Under the pieces are notes generated by a model that was given only the letters and a program-made list of their open reading frames with translations, ran no database searches and was not told the DNA's origin. Positions 53,487-62,632 of a DNA stretch of 64,000 bases are shown piece after piece. Location: assembly GCA_029565935.1 (NCBI GenBank), contig JAKQNF010000012.1, forward strand, positions 19,495 through 83,494, read 5' to 3'. This stretch comes from Bacillota bacterium. GTDB lineage: Bacteria; Bacillota; DTU025; MWDF01. A program made the position numbers and the translations under genes. Position 1 is the stretch's first letter; every line of letters begins with the position of its first letter.

Positions 53487-54529
53487 GTCAATCCCTCCTT
53501 GAACTCTTTGTCTACTGAGGCGCAGAAGTAGGCCATCAACCTGCCGCACTTCTTCACGTCCTCCAATTCAAGGGTCTCGACGCTGGTGTGCATGTACCTT
53601 ATGGGGACTCCCAGGATGGCGGTTGCCACGCCCGCGCCGGTAGTCTGCATCGGGAACGCGTCAGTGCCGCCGGGCCTTCCTGATACGCTCACCTGAAGGT
53701 TGATGCCATAATCCGATGCGACTTTCCTGATTTTACCAAAGACCTTGCGATTCACGTCCGGCGCCGTTTCCGCGTTAGGTCCCTCGCCCATCTTGTCAGC
53801 GTCATCGTCAGATATGCCGGGCATGGCGGCGAAACCGACGTCGACCGCTATGCCGATGTCCGGCATTATTCCGAACGTCGCCGTCAGTCCTCCTCCATAG
53901 GTTATCTCTTCTTGTACCGTCGCCACGTAGTACACGTCGGCATCGTGTTCCATCTTCTTAAGCTCGGTGGCACACTGCCATATCGCCGCAAGACAGCACC
54001 TGTCGTCCATCGACTTTCCCGCCAGCCTTCCGTTGGCGAGCTCGATGCACCTGCGCCTGAAGCTTACGATGTCGCCCACCCTTACGAGCTTCTTTAGCTC
54101 ATCTTCGCCATAACCACAATCGATGACGAGGTCGTCCATCTTCCAAGCTTTCTTCCTGTCCTCGTCCGTCTGCAGATGAGGCGGGCAGGCCGAGAAGACG
54201 CCCGGGATGTCCTTCCTTCCGTGCACGATGACTTCCATCGACGGGAGTATGCGCTGGTCGATGCCGCCGACTTGCGCGACCCTCAGGAAACCGCCCTGTT
54301 CTATCCTTTTTACGATCATGCCTATCTCGTCGTAATGGGCGGCAAGCATGACCTTGGCCGTTTCCGGCTTCCTGCCCCGCTTGAGCATGATTATGTTGCC
54401 CATCCTGTCGACCCTTATCTCGTCGGCCAGGTCCTTGAAAAGGGACATTACGAGCTCTGCTGAGTTCGCCTCGTGACCGGACACGCCGTACGCGTCCGAG
54501 AGCTTCATAACTACATCCTTGAGCTCCAT
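53468..54529 (-). CDS. M42 family aminopeptidase (first of three)
   Basis: A 353-residue M42 peptidase, the most divergent of the trio. HYDEIGM replaces HMDEIG but keeps the metal His and Asp; MDDRCCLAAIW, TVQEEITYGGG (catalytic Glu pair retained) and IRYMHTSVET follow. It is the promoter-proximal gene of the three. Confidence 0.92.
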   Translation of the reverse strand: MELKDVVMKLSDAYGVSGHEANSAELVMSLFKDLADEIRVDRMGNIIMLKRGRKPETAKVMLAAHYDEIGMIVKRIEQGGFLRVAQVGGIDQRILPSMEVIVHGRKDIPGVFSACPPHLQTDEDRKKAWKMDDLVIDCGYGEDELKKLVRVGDIVSFRRRCIELANGRLAGKSMDDRCCLAAIWQCATELKKMEHDADVYYVATVQEEITYGGGLTATFGIMPDIGIAVDVGFAAMPGISDDDADKMGEGPNAETAPDVNRKVFGKIRKVASDYGINLQVSVSGRPGGTDAFPMQTTGAGVATAILGVPIRYMHTSVETLELEDVKKCGRLMAYFCASVDKEFKEGLTCCLKS

Positions 54530-54614
54530 GGTCCGGCTCCTCTCAATAATCTTGGACCCACAATTTTAATCTTACCCTTTTTATAGGCCTTTTTCACCAT
54601 GTAACGAACAAAGA

Positions 54615-54641
54615 AGCAGGCAGTCCCGCTAACTGCCTGCT
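54615..54641 (-). terminator. Terminator after the zinc-ribbon gene cluster
   Basis: Minus-strand stem AGCAGGCAGT / ACTGCCTGCT with a 7-base loop followed by TCTTTG. It ends the cluster 120 bases after its last stop; the intervening sequence holds no gene I can support. Confidence 0.7.
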
Positions 54642-54759
54642 CTAAGGGAGGTATTCTACATGTCTTCGCATCCGTCTATGGTCTCTCGTCCGCTCTTCGT
54701 CCCTATCTTTTAGAACGTAGGACCTTGCGAAAAGTTCCATAGAAAATCGCGGCCCGCGC

Positions 54760-55428
54760 TTACTTGAACCTCTCTCCGCATTCGCTGCAGAACCTCGCCC
54801 CTGGCTGGGATTTTGCTCCGCATGACGGGCATGTGTCCATGACGGCCTTCGCGCCGCAGTTGCTGCAGAACTTGCCTTGTGTCACGGGTTTGCCGCATTG
54901 CGGGCACACGATGGCCTTGGATTCGATCTTGCCTTCGAACACCTTCGTCTCCTGGGCCCTCTCCTCGATGTCCTGTACCATCTTCCTGGATTTTGCGGCC
55001 GCTACCTCGACGTTGAGTCGGGGTGCGCATTCCACGCACAACCCCTCTTCTTCGTTGAAGTCGGATTCGCACACCCAACTGCGGCATTTCTGACATCTAT
55101 GGAAATGCCCCTTGGCCTCGTTCATGGCGATCTCGAAAGCCCGCTCGTGCTCTTTGTGCCATTCGGGGCTCATCCCTTCGAACCTCTCGGATATTACGTC
55201 GGCGCCCCTCTCCAGGCTCCAACCCAGGTTCTGGGCTTTGCCTATGAGGGACGTGCCTATGGATATGCCTCGCGATATGCCCCTTAAGAGGCTGCCTTTC
55301 CTATACGTCTGTGATTCGATGAACTTGGTCTTGAAACCGTCCTCGCATTTGTCGCAATAGAAAGTGAACTGGAATCCAGCTTCCGTGCTGTTGTCCTCGT
55401 AATTCCTGGTAAATGACTGCAACGGCAT
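54760..55428 (-). CDS. Multi-zinc-ribbon protein (222 residues), function unknown
   Basis: A cytosolic-looking protein with an N-terminal zinc ribbon (FYCDKCEDGFKTKF), a Gly/Ser-rich possible amphipathic segment (GSLLRGISRGISIGTSLIGK), a Cys cluster (HRCQKCRSWVC ... GLCVECAP), a helical stretch (VAAAKSRKMVQDIEERAQE) and two C-terminal zinc ribbons (CPQCGKPVTQGKFCSNCG; CPSCGAKSQPGARFCSECG). The final ribbon is like those ending many adaptor proteins. Role unknown. It is 12 bases from the next zinc-ribbon gene. Confidence 0.78.
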   Translation of the reverse strand: MPLQSFTRNYEDNSTEAGFQFTFYCDKCEDGFKTKFIESQTYRKGSLLRGISRGISIGTSLIGKAQNLGWSLERGADVISERFEGMSPEWHKEHERAFEIAMNEAKGHFHRCQKCRSWVCESDFNEEEGLCVECAPRLNVEVAAAKSRKMVQDIEERAQETKVFEGKIESKAIVCPQCGKPVTQGKFCSNCGAKAVMDTCPSCGAKSQPGARFCSECGERFK

Positions 55429-55440
55429 CTTCCCAACCTC

Positions 55441-55773
55441 CTAGAATACTACCTTGCTCTTGCATTTCATGCACACACCAATCGTAAACAACTGCCTGTT
55501 GCCGCATCTTTTATTGCTGCACGTGCCTAGCAGCGATGATGCGCAGTGCGGACAGGCTTTCAAGTAAGCGGGTGCGTCCTTGCCGCACGAGGGGCACTTG
55601 ATTGTGAGCTCCAATCCGCAGGAAGGGCACGCCTTGTAGCCCTCCTCGACGGGCCCCCTGCATTTAGGGCACCTCAGGCAGAACGGATCCTCTGCTCCGC
55701 AGTACGGGCATACACTGGCATCACCCGGGATAAGTTTACCGCAATAGATGCAGAAATGCTTGTAGACCGCCAT
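55441..55773 (-). CDS. Small protein made of repeated zinc ribbons (110 residues)
   Basis: Nearly the whole protein is zinc-ribbon knuckles: CIYCGKLIPGDASVCPYCG, CPKCRGPVEEGYKACPSCG, CPSCGKDAPAYLKACPHCA, then CSNKRCGN and CMKCKSK. That is enough for four ribbons. No transmembrane segment. It lies two bases downstream of the 398-residue gene, so the three are one operon. It may be a scaffold or adaptor; function unknown. Confidence 0.78.
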   Translation of the reverse strand: MAVYKHFCIYCGKLIPGDASVCPYCGAEDPFCLRCPKCRGPVEEGYKACPSCGLELTIKCPSCGKDAPAYLKACPHCASSLLGTCSNKRCGNRQLFTIGVCMKCKSKVVF

Positions 55774-55775
55774 CC

Positions 55776-56972
55776 CTATCTCCCTCCCTGGGGCAGCTTC
55801 CCAGCGGCTTCCAGGATCTTCGAGACCCAGCCGCCGCCTTCTGTATGCGCCACCCTGCCTCTGTACAGCGTCCTAAGCCTTACAAGCTCAGGGACGTCCT
55901 CTATCGCCTGCAGGTATCTCTCCCTGCCCGGCTCCTTCAACGCCTCGTCGGACAGGTAGATGGGTTCCCTACGGAAGCCTACCAGCGTCAGGCTCCAGCT
56001 CAGATCGTCCACGAAGGCCGGAAAAGGCAGCCCTTGCATGTCGAACATGTACGCCGCCCTCGAAGCGTCCTCCGAACCGGAGACGGTCTCCATGACCGCC
56101 ACGCCGCCAAGCCTTGCGACCATCCAGATATAGTCGCCGTCCAGCTCGCCCATAAGGCCTTTCTTGAAACCGAACGCGAGCTCGTCGGCCTTATCTATGA
56201 TAGGTGCGGTTCTCGTCGTTGACGCTTTCCTAAGGATGGCCTCCGCCAGCATAGGGGACTTCTCCTCAATGGCGCCAAGAAGGACCGCCCTGCCGTCCGG
56301 AAGGATCCCCGATATCAGCTTGTCCTGGCCTGCGTCCTCTATGCCCAGGATTTCGACCGTCTTCCGGCCGACTTCGCAAGCCAGCGCCTCCATGAGCTCC
56401 TTGAGCCTTCTCAGGAATACGTCCTTCCTCCTGCCTAGCATCGAGACTGCGATATCCGGCCCCTTCTGCATCCTGATGTTGACGGAAAGGCCTTCATCCA
56501 GGATGTCCCTTATGTAGGAGTATGGCATCCTCTTGACCTTGCCGTTCCTGGAATCCGTGATTGCCGCATGAGTAGCATACATCCTGAGGCTTGCGGGCCG
56601 TTTACCCTTCCTCGAGAGCTCGTATTGGATCTCGTCGAACGTCTCCAGGGATTTCTCCAGTACCGCGCTGTCGGCCAGCTTGCCCTTCTTGTACCACGAC
56701 CCTATCAGCTCGGCGGCCCTGTCGAACCTCCTGCCGAACCTATAGAGCCTTAATGATGCTGCCTGCATCGTCATCTTGATGTCGACGTCGCCGATGTCAA
56801 GGGCGCTTACCTGCCGCGCTTTGAGCAGCAACGTCTTACCGCCCTCGGGTTCAATGGAAAGCGTCTCGCCGGACAGGGTGACTACAGCGTCCTGAGCCGC
56901 CTTGTCCTGGATGTCGCAGGCACATTCAAAGACGTCCTCGACAGCTTCTCTTGTTAAATCAATGTTCTCCAT
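55776..56972 (-). CDS. Conserved-looking soluble protein of unknown function, operon with zinc-ribbon proteins
   Basis: A 398-residue protein without signal peptide or membrane helix. Several beta-rich blocks look PH- or bPH-like (MYATHAAITDSRNGKVKRMP and later DGRAVLLGAIEEKSP), separated by a helical segment around RRKDVFLRRLKELMEALACE. The start MENIDLTREA is placed at 56972 after GGAGGTCGAG. I do not recognise the family. Co-transcription with two zinc-ribbon proteins suggests a shared complex. Confidence 0.72.
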   Translation of the reverse strand: MENIDLTREAVEDVFECACDIQDKAAQDAVVTLSGETLSIEPEGGKTLLLKARQVSALDIGDVDIKMTMQAASLRLYRFGRRFDRAAELIGSWYKKGKLADSAVLEKSLETFDEIQYELSRKGKRPASLRMYATHAAITDSRNGKVKRMPYSYIRDILDEGLSVNIRMQKGPDIAVSMLGRRKDVFLRRLKELMEALACEVGRKTVEILGIEDAGQDKLISGILPDGRAVLLGAIEEKSPMLAEAILRKASTTRTAPIIDKADELAFGFKKGLMGELDGDYIWMVARLGGVAVMETVSGSEDASRAAYMFDMQGLPFPAFVDDLSWSLTLVGFRREPIYLSDEALKEPGRERYLQAIEDVPELVRLRTLYRGRVAHTEGGGWVSKILEAAGKLPQGGR

Positions 56973-57032
56973 CTCGACCTCCATATATCTGTTTTCTATC
57001 GAAGACGCCTTGTTCCTGCTACACGCCCTCAT

Positions 57033-57359
57033 GTTTAGGACATTGTTTATAATGTAAGGGACATAACCATTTTCTAGTGTGGCATTTTTCTATCCTTTTT
57101 GTTATTATTTCAGCAGGTGAAATGGGAACCGATTTCCAGCATTAGGTACCATTTACGGTGTACCCCCTATTATGGAGCTCAGGAAATTATTATTAGCGAC
57201 GCAGTATTCGAGGTTTGATGCCATACCGCGTCTGAGCTGTATTTGTTTTTGCACGTGCTGATTGATGATGTTCTGGAATTTATACATATGCATTAATGTG
57301 TTCCTTTAGTGAATATTGCATTGTAAAATATTAATTACAGATAAAAAGGAGGCCAGGAA
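57033..57359. other. AT-rich divergent intergenic region
   Basis: About 330 bases, clearly more AT-rich than the rest, between divergently transcribed genes. It must hold the promoters of both. Candidate elements on the plus side are AATATT-N9-AATATT (57313-57333) and ATACATATGCATTAATGTGT, near-palindromic sequences that could be MarR operators. No RNA gene or ORF is supported. Confidence 0.4.
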
Positions 57360-57791
57360 ATGCTCGCAACCGATTCCCAGCAAATAGTAAGCCTTATCAT
57401 GAAACTATCCGATAAGATCGAAAAATCCTATGTAAAGAAGGCAATCGACAAGAATCTCGGAGACCTTACCCTCGGAGAGGCGAGGACAATAATCGCCATA
57501 GACACCGAAGGATACAAGACAATGAAACAGGTGGCTAAAGCGATTGCGGTCGCCCCGAACGCAGCTACTGCAGTAGTTGACAGGCTGGTCAACAAAGGGC
57601 TCGTCGAACGCAAGCCGGGTGAGGAGGACAGGAGGCTCTGCCTCGTCAAGCTGACGGATAAAGGCGCCAGCATGCATCACAAGATAGACAGCACCCTCAA
57701 GGACGAGACGAAGGATTTCTTCCATTACCTCGATGAGCAGGAGACCAATAGCCTGCTGATGACCTTGGAGAAGATACACGAGAACATCTGA
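57360..57791 (+). CDS. MarR family transcriptional regulator
   Basis: A 143-residue winged-helix protein. The recognition region is NAATAVVDRLVNKGLVERK, followed by the wing EEDRRLCLVKLTDKG, both standard MarR. It is on the plus strand behind AAAAGGAGG with its own terminator. Target genes are unknown; self-regulation through the AT-rich gap upstream is likely. Confidence 0.92.
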   Translation: MLATDSQQIVSLIMKLSDKIEKSYVKKAIDKNLGDLTLGEARTIIAIDTEGYKTMKQVAKAIAVAPNAATAVVDRLVNKGLVERKPGEEDRRLCLVKLTDKGASMHHKIDSTLKDETKDFFHYLDEQETNSLLMTLEKIHENI

Positions 57792-57813
57792 CAGTCTGTA
57801 CTAAAACTATCAA

Positions 57814-57849
57814 GACGGGCCGGATGGTATATTTGACATCCGGCCCGTC
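57814..57849 (+). terminator. Terminator of the MarR gene
   Basis: Perfect 13-bp stem GACGGGCCGGATG / CATCCGGCCCGTC with a 10-base loop, followed by ATTCTT, 22 bases after the stop. Confidence 0.85.
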
Positions 57850-57892
57850 ATTCTTCGTTCCAAGCCGTATATGGCACCCTTAGCAATGAAAA

Positions 57893-57918
57893 GGCCCCGC
57901 CTCTTGTGAGGCAGGGCC
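57893..57918 (-). terminator. Terminator of tRNA-Leu
   Basis: Minus-strand 11-bp stem with one mismatch (GGCCCTGCCTC / GAGGCGGGGCC), loop ACAA, followed by TTTT, just after the tRNA. Confidence 0.85.
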
Positions 57919-57924
57919 GATATC

Positions 57925-58009
57925 TGGTGCGGGAAGTGGGACTTGAACCCACACGGAGTAATCCATACGCCCCTCAAACGTACGCGTCTGCCAGTTCCGC
58001 CATTCCCGC
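57925..58009 (-). tRNA. tRNA-Leu(GAG)
   Basis: An 85-base class II tRNA: acceptor GCGGGAA / TTCCCGC, D-arm GGAACTGGCAGAC, anticodon stem TACGT/GCGTA with loop TTGAGGG (anticodon GAG), long variable arm, T-arm GTGGG-TTCAAGT-CCCAC and encoded CCA. It reads CUC and CUU. CUC is also the candidate specifier codon of the leuS T-box. Confidence 0.95.
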
Positions 58010-58028
58010 AATAACCATCGCAAATAGG

Positions 58029-58057
58029 ATTATCCTATACAAAAGGCGCGGTGTCAA
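58029..58057 (-). promoter_or_regulatory. Promoter of tRNA-Leu
   Basis: TTGACA (58052-58057), 17-base spacer, GATAAT (58029-58034) on the minus strand, starting just before the tRNA and after the oppF stop. Confidence 0.85.
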
Positions 58058-58065
58058 TAATCCCT

Positions 58066-59052
58066 TCAGGCATTAGCCGGTTTCCTAAGGTGGCAGGTGC
58101 AGTAATGGGCGCCTCCGAGGTCCACGAACTCAGGTTCTTCGACCTTGCATATGTCCATCACATAGCGGCAACGGGTATGGAACCTGCACCCTGAAGGGGG
58201 TGATATCGGTGAAGGTACGTCCCCTTCGAGGATTATGCGGCTCTTTGCATAATCCGGATCGGGCACCGGTATGGCCGAGAGCAATGCTTCAGTGTATGGG
58301 TGCATCGGGGATGCGAAAAGGGCCTCCTTCGAAGACATCTCGACGATCTTGCCGAGGTACATGACGGCTATCCTGTTAGATATGTGCTTGACCACCGAAA
58401 GGTCGTGCGCTATGAACAGGTATGTCAGCCCCATCTGCCTCTGTAGGTCCTGAAGCAGGTTTATCACCTGCGCCTGGATCGAAACGTCAAGCGCCGACAC
58501 CGGCTCGTCGCATATGATCATCTGCGGATTTACGGCCAGGGCCCTCGCTACTCCTATCCTCTGCCTTTGGCCGCCCGAGAACTCATGCGGATACCTCCTC
58601 GCATGGGTCGCGTTCAGGCCCACCGTCTCCAACAGCTCAACCACCTTGTCCTCCCTGGCCTTGCCACTGGCGAGGTTGTGTACGATAAGGGGTTCTGCGA
58701 TTATCTCGCCGACTTGCATCCTGGGGTTGAGCGAAGCGTAAGGGTCCTGGAAGACCATCTGCAGATCTCGCCTTATCTCGCGCATGCGTTCCCTCGAAAG
58801 GGCGAATATGTCCTTGCCGTCGTAGTACGCCTTGCCGGAGGTGGGCTCTTCAAGCCTTATGATCACCTTGCCTGTGGTCGATTTACCGCATCCGGACTCT
58901 CCGACCAAGCCCAGGGTCTCTCCTTTATTCACGTAGAACGAGATTCCGTCCACTGCGCGGACCGCGGCTACCTGCTTCTTCCTCAGCACCCCCCTGGTTA
59001 TGGGGAAGTGCTTCACCAGGTTCTCGACCTTAAGAAGTGGTGTGGTAGTCAT
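58066..59052 (-). CDS. oppF: Oligopeptide ABC transporter ATPase OppF
   Basis: A 328-residue ATPase: Walker [14 protein letters not shown], signature [15 protein letters not shown], Walker [13 protein letters not shown], and the C-terminal Opp/Dpp extension with a 4Fe-4S-like Cys set ([20 protein letters not shown]). It forms a heterodimer with OppD. Permease and binding-protein genes are not adjacent, so they must lie elsewhere. Confidence 0.94.
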   Translation of the reverse strand: MTTTPLLKVENLVKHFPITRGVLRKKQVAAVRAVDGISFYVNKGETLGLVGESGCGKSTTGKVIIRLEEPTSGKAYYDGKDIFALSRERMREIRRDLQMVFQDPYASLNPRMQVGEIIAEPLIVHNLASGKAREDKVVELLETVGLNATHARRYPHEFSGGQRQRIGVARALAVNPQMIICDEPVSALDVSIQAQVINLLQDLQRQMGLTYLFIAHDLSVVKHISNRIAVMYLGKIVEMSSKEALFASPMHPYTEALLSAIPVPDPDYAKSRIILEGDVPSPISPPSGCRFHTRCRYVMDICKVEEPEFVDLGGAHYCTCHLRKPANA

Positions 59053-59054
59053 TT

Positions 59055-60059
59055 CTATGCCTCCTTGCCGACGGATTCCGCGTCTTTATAGTCTGTGATC
59101 ATCCAACATGCCACCTCATGGTCATCGGCGACCTTGATAAGGGGAGGCTGCTTGCAGAGGCATATGTCCTTGGCATACTTACAGCGAGGGTTGAAGCGGC
59201 AGCCCTCCGGCATCGAAAACGGGTTCGGGACCGTCCCTTCGATCACGGCCAGCCTCTCCTTCGCCTCATTCAGCTTTGGTATCGATCCCAACAGGCCCTT
59301 GGTGTATGGATGCTGGGGGTTCTTATAGATGCCCCTTACTGCAGATTTCTCGACGATCTTGCCTGCGTACATGACCACGACGTCGTCCGCGAGGTCCGCC
59401 ACCACTCCAAGGTCATGGGTGATTAACATGATCGAGGCGTTGAAATCGTTGCGCACCTTCTTCATGAGGTCCAGTATCTGCGCTTGTATGGTGACGTCCA
59501 GTGCCGTGGTGGGCTCGTCTGCTATAAGCAGCTTCGAGTTGCACGAGAGCGCCATCGCTATCATCACCCTCTGCCTCATGCCCCCGGACATCTGGTGCGG
59601 ATAGTCGTCTATCCTGCGCTCGGCCGAAGGAATGCCGACCTTCTTCAAGAGCTCGATGGCCTTCTGCCTGGCCTGTTTCTTGTTCACCTTCTGGTGCAGC
59701 AGGATCGCCTCGCAGATCTGGTCGCCGATCGTGAAGACCGGGTTCAGGCTCGTCATCGGTTCTTGGAATATCATGGAAATCTCGTTGCCTCGGACGCTCC
59801 TCATTTCCTTCTCGCTCTTCTGAAGGAGGTCCTCCCCTTCGAAGTAGATCCGGCCAGATACGATCTTGCCGGGAGGGCTTGCGATAAGCCTCATTACGGA
59901 GAGCGACGTAACGCTCTTGCCACAACCGGATTCTCCAACAATGCCCAGTGTCTTACCTTTGTCCAAGGTAAAGCTCACCCCGTCGACCGCCGGTACTACG
60001 CCGTCTTCGGTGTAGAAGTAGGTCCTGAGGTCCTGAACCTCAAGCAGTCTTTCAGCCAT
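59055..60059 (-). CDS. oppD: Oligopeptide ABC transporter ATPase OppD
   Basis: A 334-residue ATPase: Walker [16 protein letters not shown], signature [15 protein letters not shown], Walker [13 protein letters not shown], and the C-terminal [17 protein letters not shown] segment typical of OppD. It is two bases from oppF. Together with three M42 peptidases it points to peptide use. Confidence 0.94.
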   Translation of the reverse strand: MAERLLEVQDLRTYFYTEDGVVPAVDGVSFTLDKGKTLGIVGESGCGKSVTSLSVMRLIASPPGKIVSGRIYFEGEDLLQKSEKEMRSVRGNEISMIFQEPMTSLNPVFTIGDQICEAILLHQKVNKKQARQKAIELLKKVGIPSAERRIDDYPHQMSGGMRQRVMIAMALSCNSKLLIADEPTTALDVTIQAQILDLMKKVRNDFNASIMLITHDLGVVADLADDVVVMYAGKIVEKSAVRGIYKNPQHPYTKGLLGSIPKLNEAKERLAVIEGTVPNPFSMPEGCRFNPRCKYAKDICLCKQPPLIKVADDHEVACWMITDYKDAESVGKEA

Positions 60060-60076
60060 CGATCTCCCTCCGTACT

Positions 60077-61120
60077 TTAAATAAAGCGCACGAGTGCCGG
60101 ATTCTCTATCTTGCCGGGTATCCTGCCCCTCTTGGCTATGGGTCTTCCACCGACTTCCTTAAGGTCCATCGTCATATCGATCGGCTTAGCGCCCGATATG
60201 TAGCTGCCGACTCCGAACGAATCAGCCCCGGCTTCGGATAGCAACCGCACCCTGTCCGGATTCAGTCCGCCCGATACGAAGATCTGCACGTGCTTGTATC
60301 CTGCCTGATCCAGCCTTGCCCTTACTTCACGCACAAGTCCCGTGGTGACGCCGCCGCGCTCGCCCGGAGTGTCAAGCCTTACGCCTTTTAGTTTATCTCC
60401 GAGGGCCATTGCCACGTTCAGGGCCTCTTCGGCTTCGTCCTTGAACGTGTCTATTAGGATGATCCTCGCCTCTTCGGAGGGCATCAGCTCATCGTACTTC
60501 AACGCCACCGATACGGTGTCCCCGGCGACCAAGAAGGCCGCATGGGGACATGTCCCCTTAGGCTCCCTGCCGAGCAGCTTCGCGGCCAGTATGCAGCTGG
60601 CCCCGTCAGCGCCTCCGATGACAGCGGCCCTTTCCATGACCGGTGCCACCGCCGGATGGAGGTGCCTTGCGCCAAAGCTGATGAAAGTCTTGTCCCCCGC
60701 AGCATCCCTTATGCGCCTTGAGGCCGTCGCCCATGCGCTGGAACTTGCGAGGATGCCTAGAAGCGCGGTCTCGTATATGCCGAAGTCTGAGTATTTGCCG
60801 ATGATCCTCATGACCGTATCCTTTGGTTTGAAGGCGTCTCCTTCACGTAGTGACCAGACTTCAAGGTCCATCCCCTCAAAAAGGGCGATGACCTCTTCCA
60901 CCCCCGCCAGGATGCCTTCTTCACGGGGAAACACCTCCGCTGTCACGACAGTATCCTGGAGCCCCATCTCGTGAAGGATCTCCTTGGTTTTTACGAAATA
61001 TACATCGGTCGTCAGACCATCGATGATTTCCTCGTGGGATGCCGAGAAGAGCTTCCTGCCCTCTTTCGGCTTATACTCCCTTACCTGCTTCATCGTCGAA
61101 ATGCGATCGCTCGTGGGCAT
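60077..61120 (-). CDS. Nicotinate phosphoribosyltransferase
   Basis: A 347-residue enzyme of the short type II phosphoribosyltransferase fold, turning nicotinate and PRPP into NaMN. Signatures: FSASHEEIIDGLTTDVYF, SFGARHLHPAVAPVMERAAV, GTCPHAA and RLDTPGERGG, with FVSGGLNPDR for phosphate binding. The start is the ATG at 61120 behind GGAAGG. It ends 17 bases before oppD, so it is probably co-transcribed. TATAAT elements lie upstream near 61142 and 61163. Confidence 0.9.
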   Translation of the reverse strand: MPTSDRISTMKQVREYKPKEGRKLFSASHEEIIDGLTTDVYFVKTKEILHEMGLQDTVVTAEVFPREEGILAGVEEVIALFEGMDLEVWSLREGDAFKPKDTVMRIIGKYSDFGIYETALLGILASSSAWATASRRIRDAAGDKTFISFGARHLHPAVAPVMERAAVIGGADGASCILAAKLLGREPKGTCPHAAFLVAGDTVSVALKYDELMPSEEARIILIDTFKDEAEEALNVAMALGDKLKGVRLDTPGERGGVTTGLVREVRARLDQAGYKHVQIFVSGGLNPDRVRLLSEAGADSFGVGSYISGAKPIDMTMDLKEVGGRPIAKRGRIPGKIENPALVRFI

Positions 61121-61213
61121 ATTACCTTCCCCTTATGATTATAAAGATGCACTATGCTAGTATTATACACTGCCAAAGCCCGTCTGCACAGTGGATAACG
61201 TTAAGGGTATTCA

Positions 61214-61816
61214 TCATTGCATAAGGCTATTGATAGGTCCGTATATATCCGAATATGTCTCCCAGGCCCTCATCACTTTCTTGATGAATTCCCTGGTCTC
61301 CCTGTACGGTACATCAGAGGCAGATTCAGCGGCTCCCGACCACGTCCCGTCTGACAGCCAGCGGTCCACGTTGCCCCTTCCTGCGTTATATGCGGCGATA
61401 GCGACCGTAGGGTCGCTGTATAAGGATAGCATATGGGCCATGTACCATGAGCCGATCATTATGTTGAACTCAGGTTCCTTCAGCCTGTCGTCGTAATAGC
61501 CGCCCGTTCCGAGCATCTGCGCCGCCCAGGCCCCTGTGTCCGGCATTACCTGCATCAGCCCTATCGCGCCGCTCTTTGAGACTGCCGACGGCCTGAAGTT
61601 GCTCTCCACCTTGATCAATGCCATCACGAGATATGGGTCTATCCTGAAAGCGTCCGCATATTGCTCGACCTCGTCCCAATGGAACCTCGGGTACATCATC
61701 TTCTCTGGAATCCTCATGAAGAAGAGGACTGCTATGAGTGTTATGGCTATCGCCCTCATTGTAAGCAGGAAAACAACGGACCTTGGGGCTTTGCTCGCGT
61801 TCTTCCTGTCAGTCAT
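61214..61816 (-). CDS. Lytic transglycosylase (Slt-type)
   Basis: A 200-residue membrane-anchored murein hydrolase. One N-terminal helix (VVFLLTMRAIAITLIAVLFF) is followed by the SLT domain: catalytic Glu in LIKVESNFRP, SGAIGLMQVMPDTG, and AYNAGRGNVDRW. It cuts peptidoglycan glycan strands. It overlaps coaE by 8 bases, the coaE-slt pairing seen in many Bacillota. Confidence 0.94.
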   Translation of the reverse strand: MTDRKNASKAPRSVVFLLTMRAIAITLIAVLFFMRIPEKMMYPRFHWDEVEQYADAFRIDPYLVMALIKVESNFRPSAVSKSGAIGLMQVMPDTGAWAAQMLGTGGYYDDRLKEPEFNIMIGSWYMAHMLSLYSDPTVAIAAYNAGRGNVDRWLSDGTWSGAAESASDVPYRETREFIKKVMRAWETYSDIYGPINSLMQ

Positions 61817-62429
61817 TGCGTATTCCCTTCGCTATCCTGAGTATCCTCTCCGCCCATGCTTCCATCTCGGTCGGATCTCCCCTTGATATCACCGTGATAT
61901 CAGCCCTTCGGCACATGTCGTAATCACATACCTTGGTTTTCTGTGACCTGATCCTGTCCAGCGCCTTCTCTTCCGTCAGACCATCTCTTAATGCGATCCT
62001 TCCGGCCATTTCGCCTTCATCACAGATGACCGCCACGACAAGGTCACAGATCGTTTCGAGACCTGCTTCGAACAGGACTGCTGCGTCTATTACCGCATAA
62101 TCCGGCGTTTCGGGCTTCACCCTCAGATCATCGAGCAGGTCCTGTATTTTGTCCTTGAATGCTGGATGCACTATTGCGTTAAGCAAAGTAAGGGCCTTCT
62201 CGTCGGAGAACACCCTTTCGCCCAGCTTTTTCCTGTCCAGTGCGCCCCCTTCGGTGAAATATGAAGGGCCGAACGATTCCCTGACATTTTTCAGAACAGG
62301 GCTTCCTGGCTGCATCAGACCGGCGGCGATCTGATCGCCGTCAAGCACGTATGCTCCGAGATTCCCCAGGGCCCTCGCCAAGGTAGACTTCCCGGAACCG
62401 CTCCTACCTGTCACACCGATTGTCTTCAT
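61809..62429 (-). CDS. coaE: Dephospho-CoA kinase
   Basis: A 206-residue P-loop kinase that performs the last step of coenzyme A synthesis. P-loop TGRSGSGKSTLARAL, LDGDQIAAGL, and VIDAAVLFEAGLE with VICDEGEMAGRI are typical. Length matches the family. The promoter region is the 150 bases upstream (62430-62583). Confidence 0.95.
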   Translation of the reverse strand: MKTIGVTGRSGSGKSTLARALGNLGAYVLDGDQIAAGLMQPGSPVLKNVRESFGPSYFTEGGALDRKKLGERVFSDEKALTLLNAIVHPAFKDKIQDLLDDLRVKPETPDYAVIDAAVLFEAGLETICDLVVAVICDEGEMAGRIALRDGLTEEKALDRIRSQKTKVCDYDMCRRADITVISRGDPTEMEAWAERILRIAKGIRND

Positions 62430-62584
62430 TCTTTCCTCCGGACCTTAAGGGTTTATTCAATTCTTCCACAGGCGGCTCCCATTTGCAAGTTTAAGGCTTC
62501 GATGTATACATGTGGGCAAAGGCCTTGCTTATATTTAGGGCCAGGCGACTGCACAATGTTCAATATTTGTGAGACGGTATGTTA
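62430..62584. other. Intergenic region upstream of coaE
   Basis: About 155 bases, mixed AT-rich, between the barrel-protein terminator and coaE. The palindromic element TGTATACATGTG (62500-62512) is present. GGAGG lies just before the coaE ATG. No gene is supported. Confidence 0.35.
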
Positions 62585-62610
62585 AAGGAGGGGCTTTTGG
62601 GCCCCTCCTT
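62585..62610 (-). terminator. Terminator of the barrel-protein gene
   Basis: Perfect 10-bp stem AAGGAGGGGC / GCCCCTCCTT with a 6-base loop, followed by TAAC on the minus strand, 23 bases after the stop. Confidence 0.7.
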
Positions 62611-62632
62611 CGTTAGCATCGATGATGTTGCC

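Noticed and set aside
54659..54712. A 17-codon plus-strand frame with GGGAGGT seven bases before its ATG
   Set aside because: It lies just after a minus-strand terminator, has no promoter or partner gene, and is too short to support; the ribosome-like site is probably chance.
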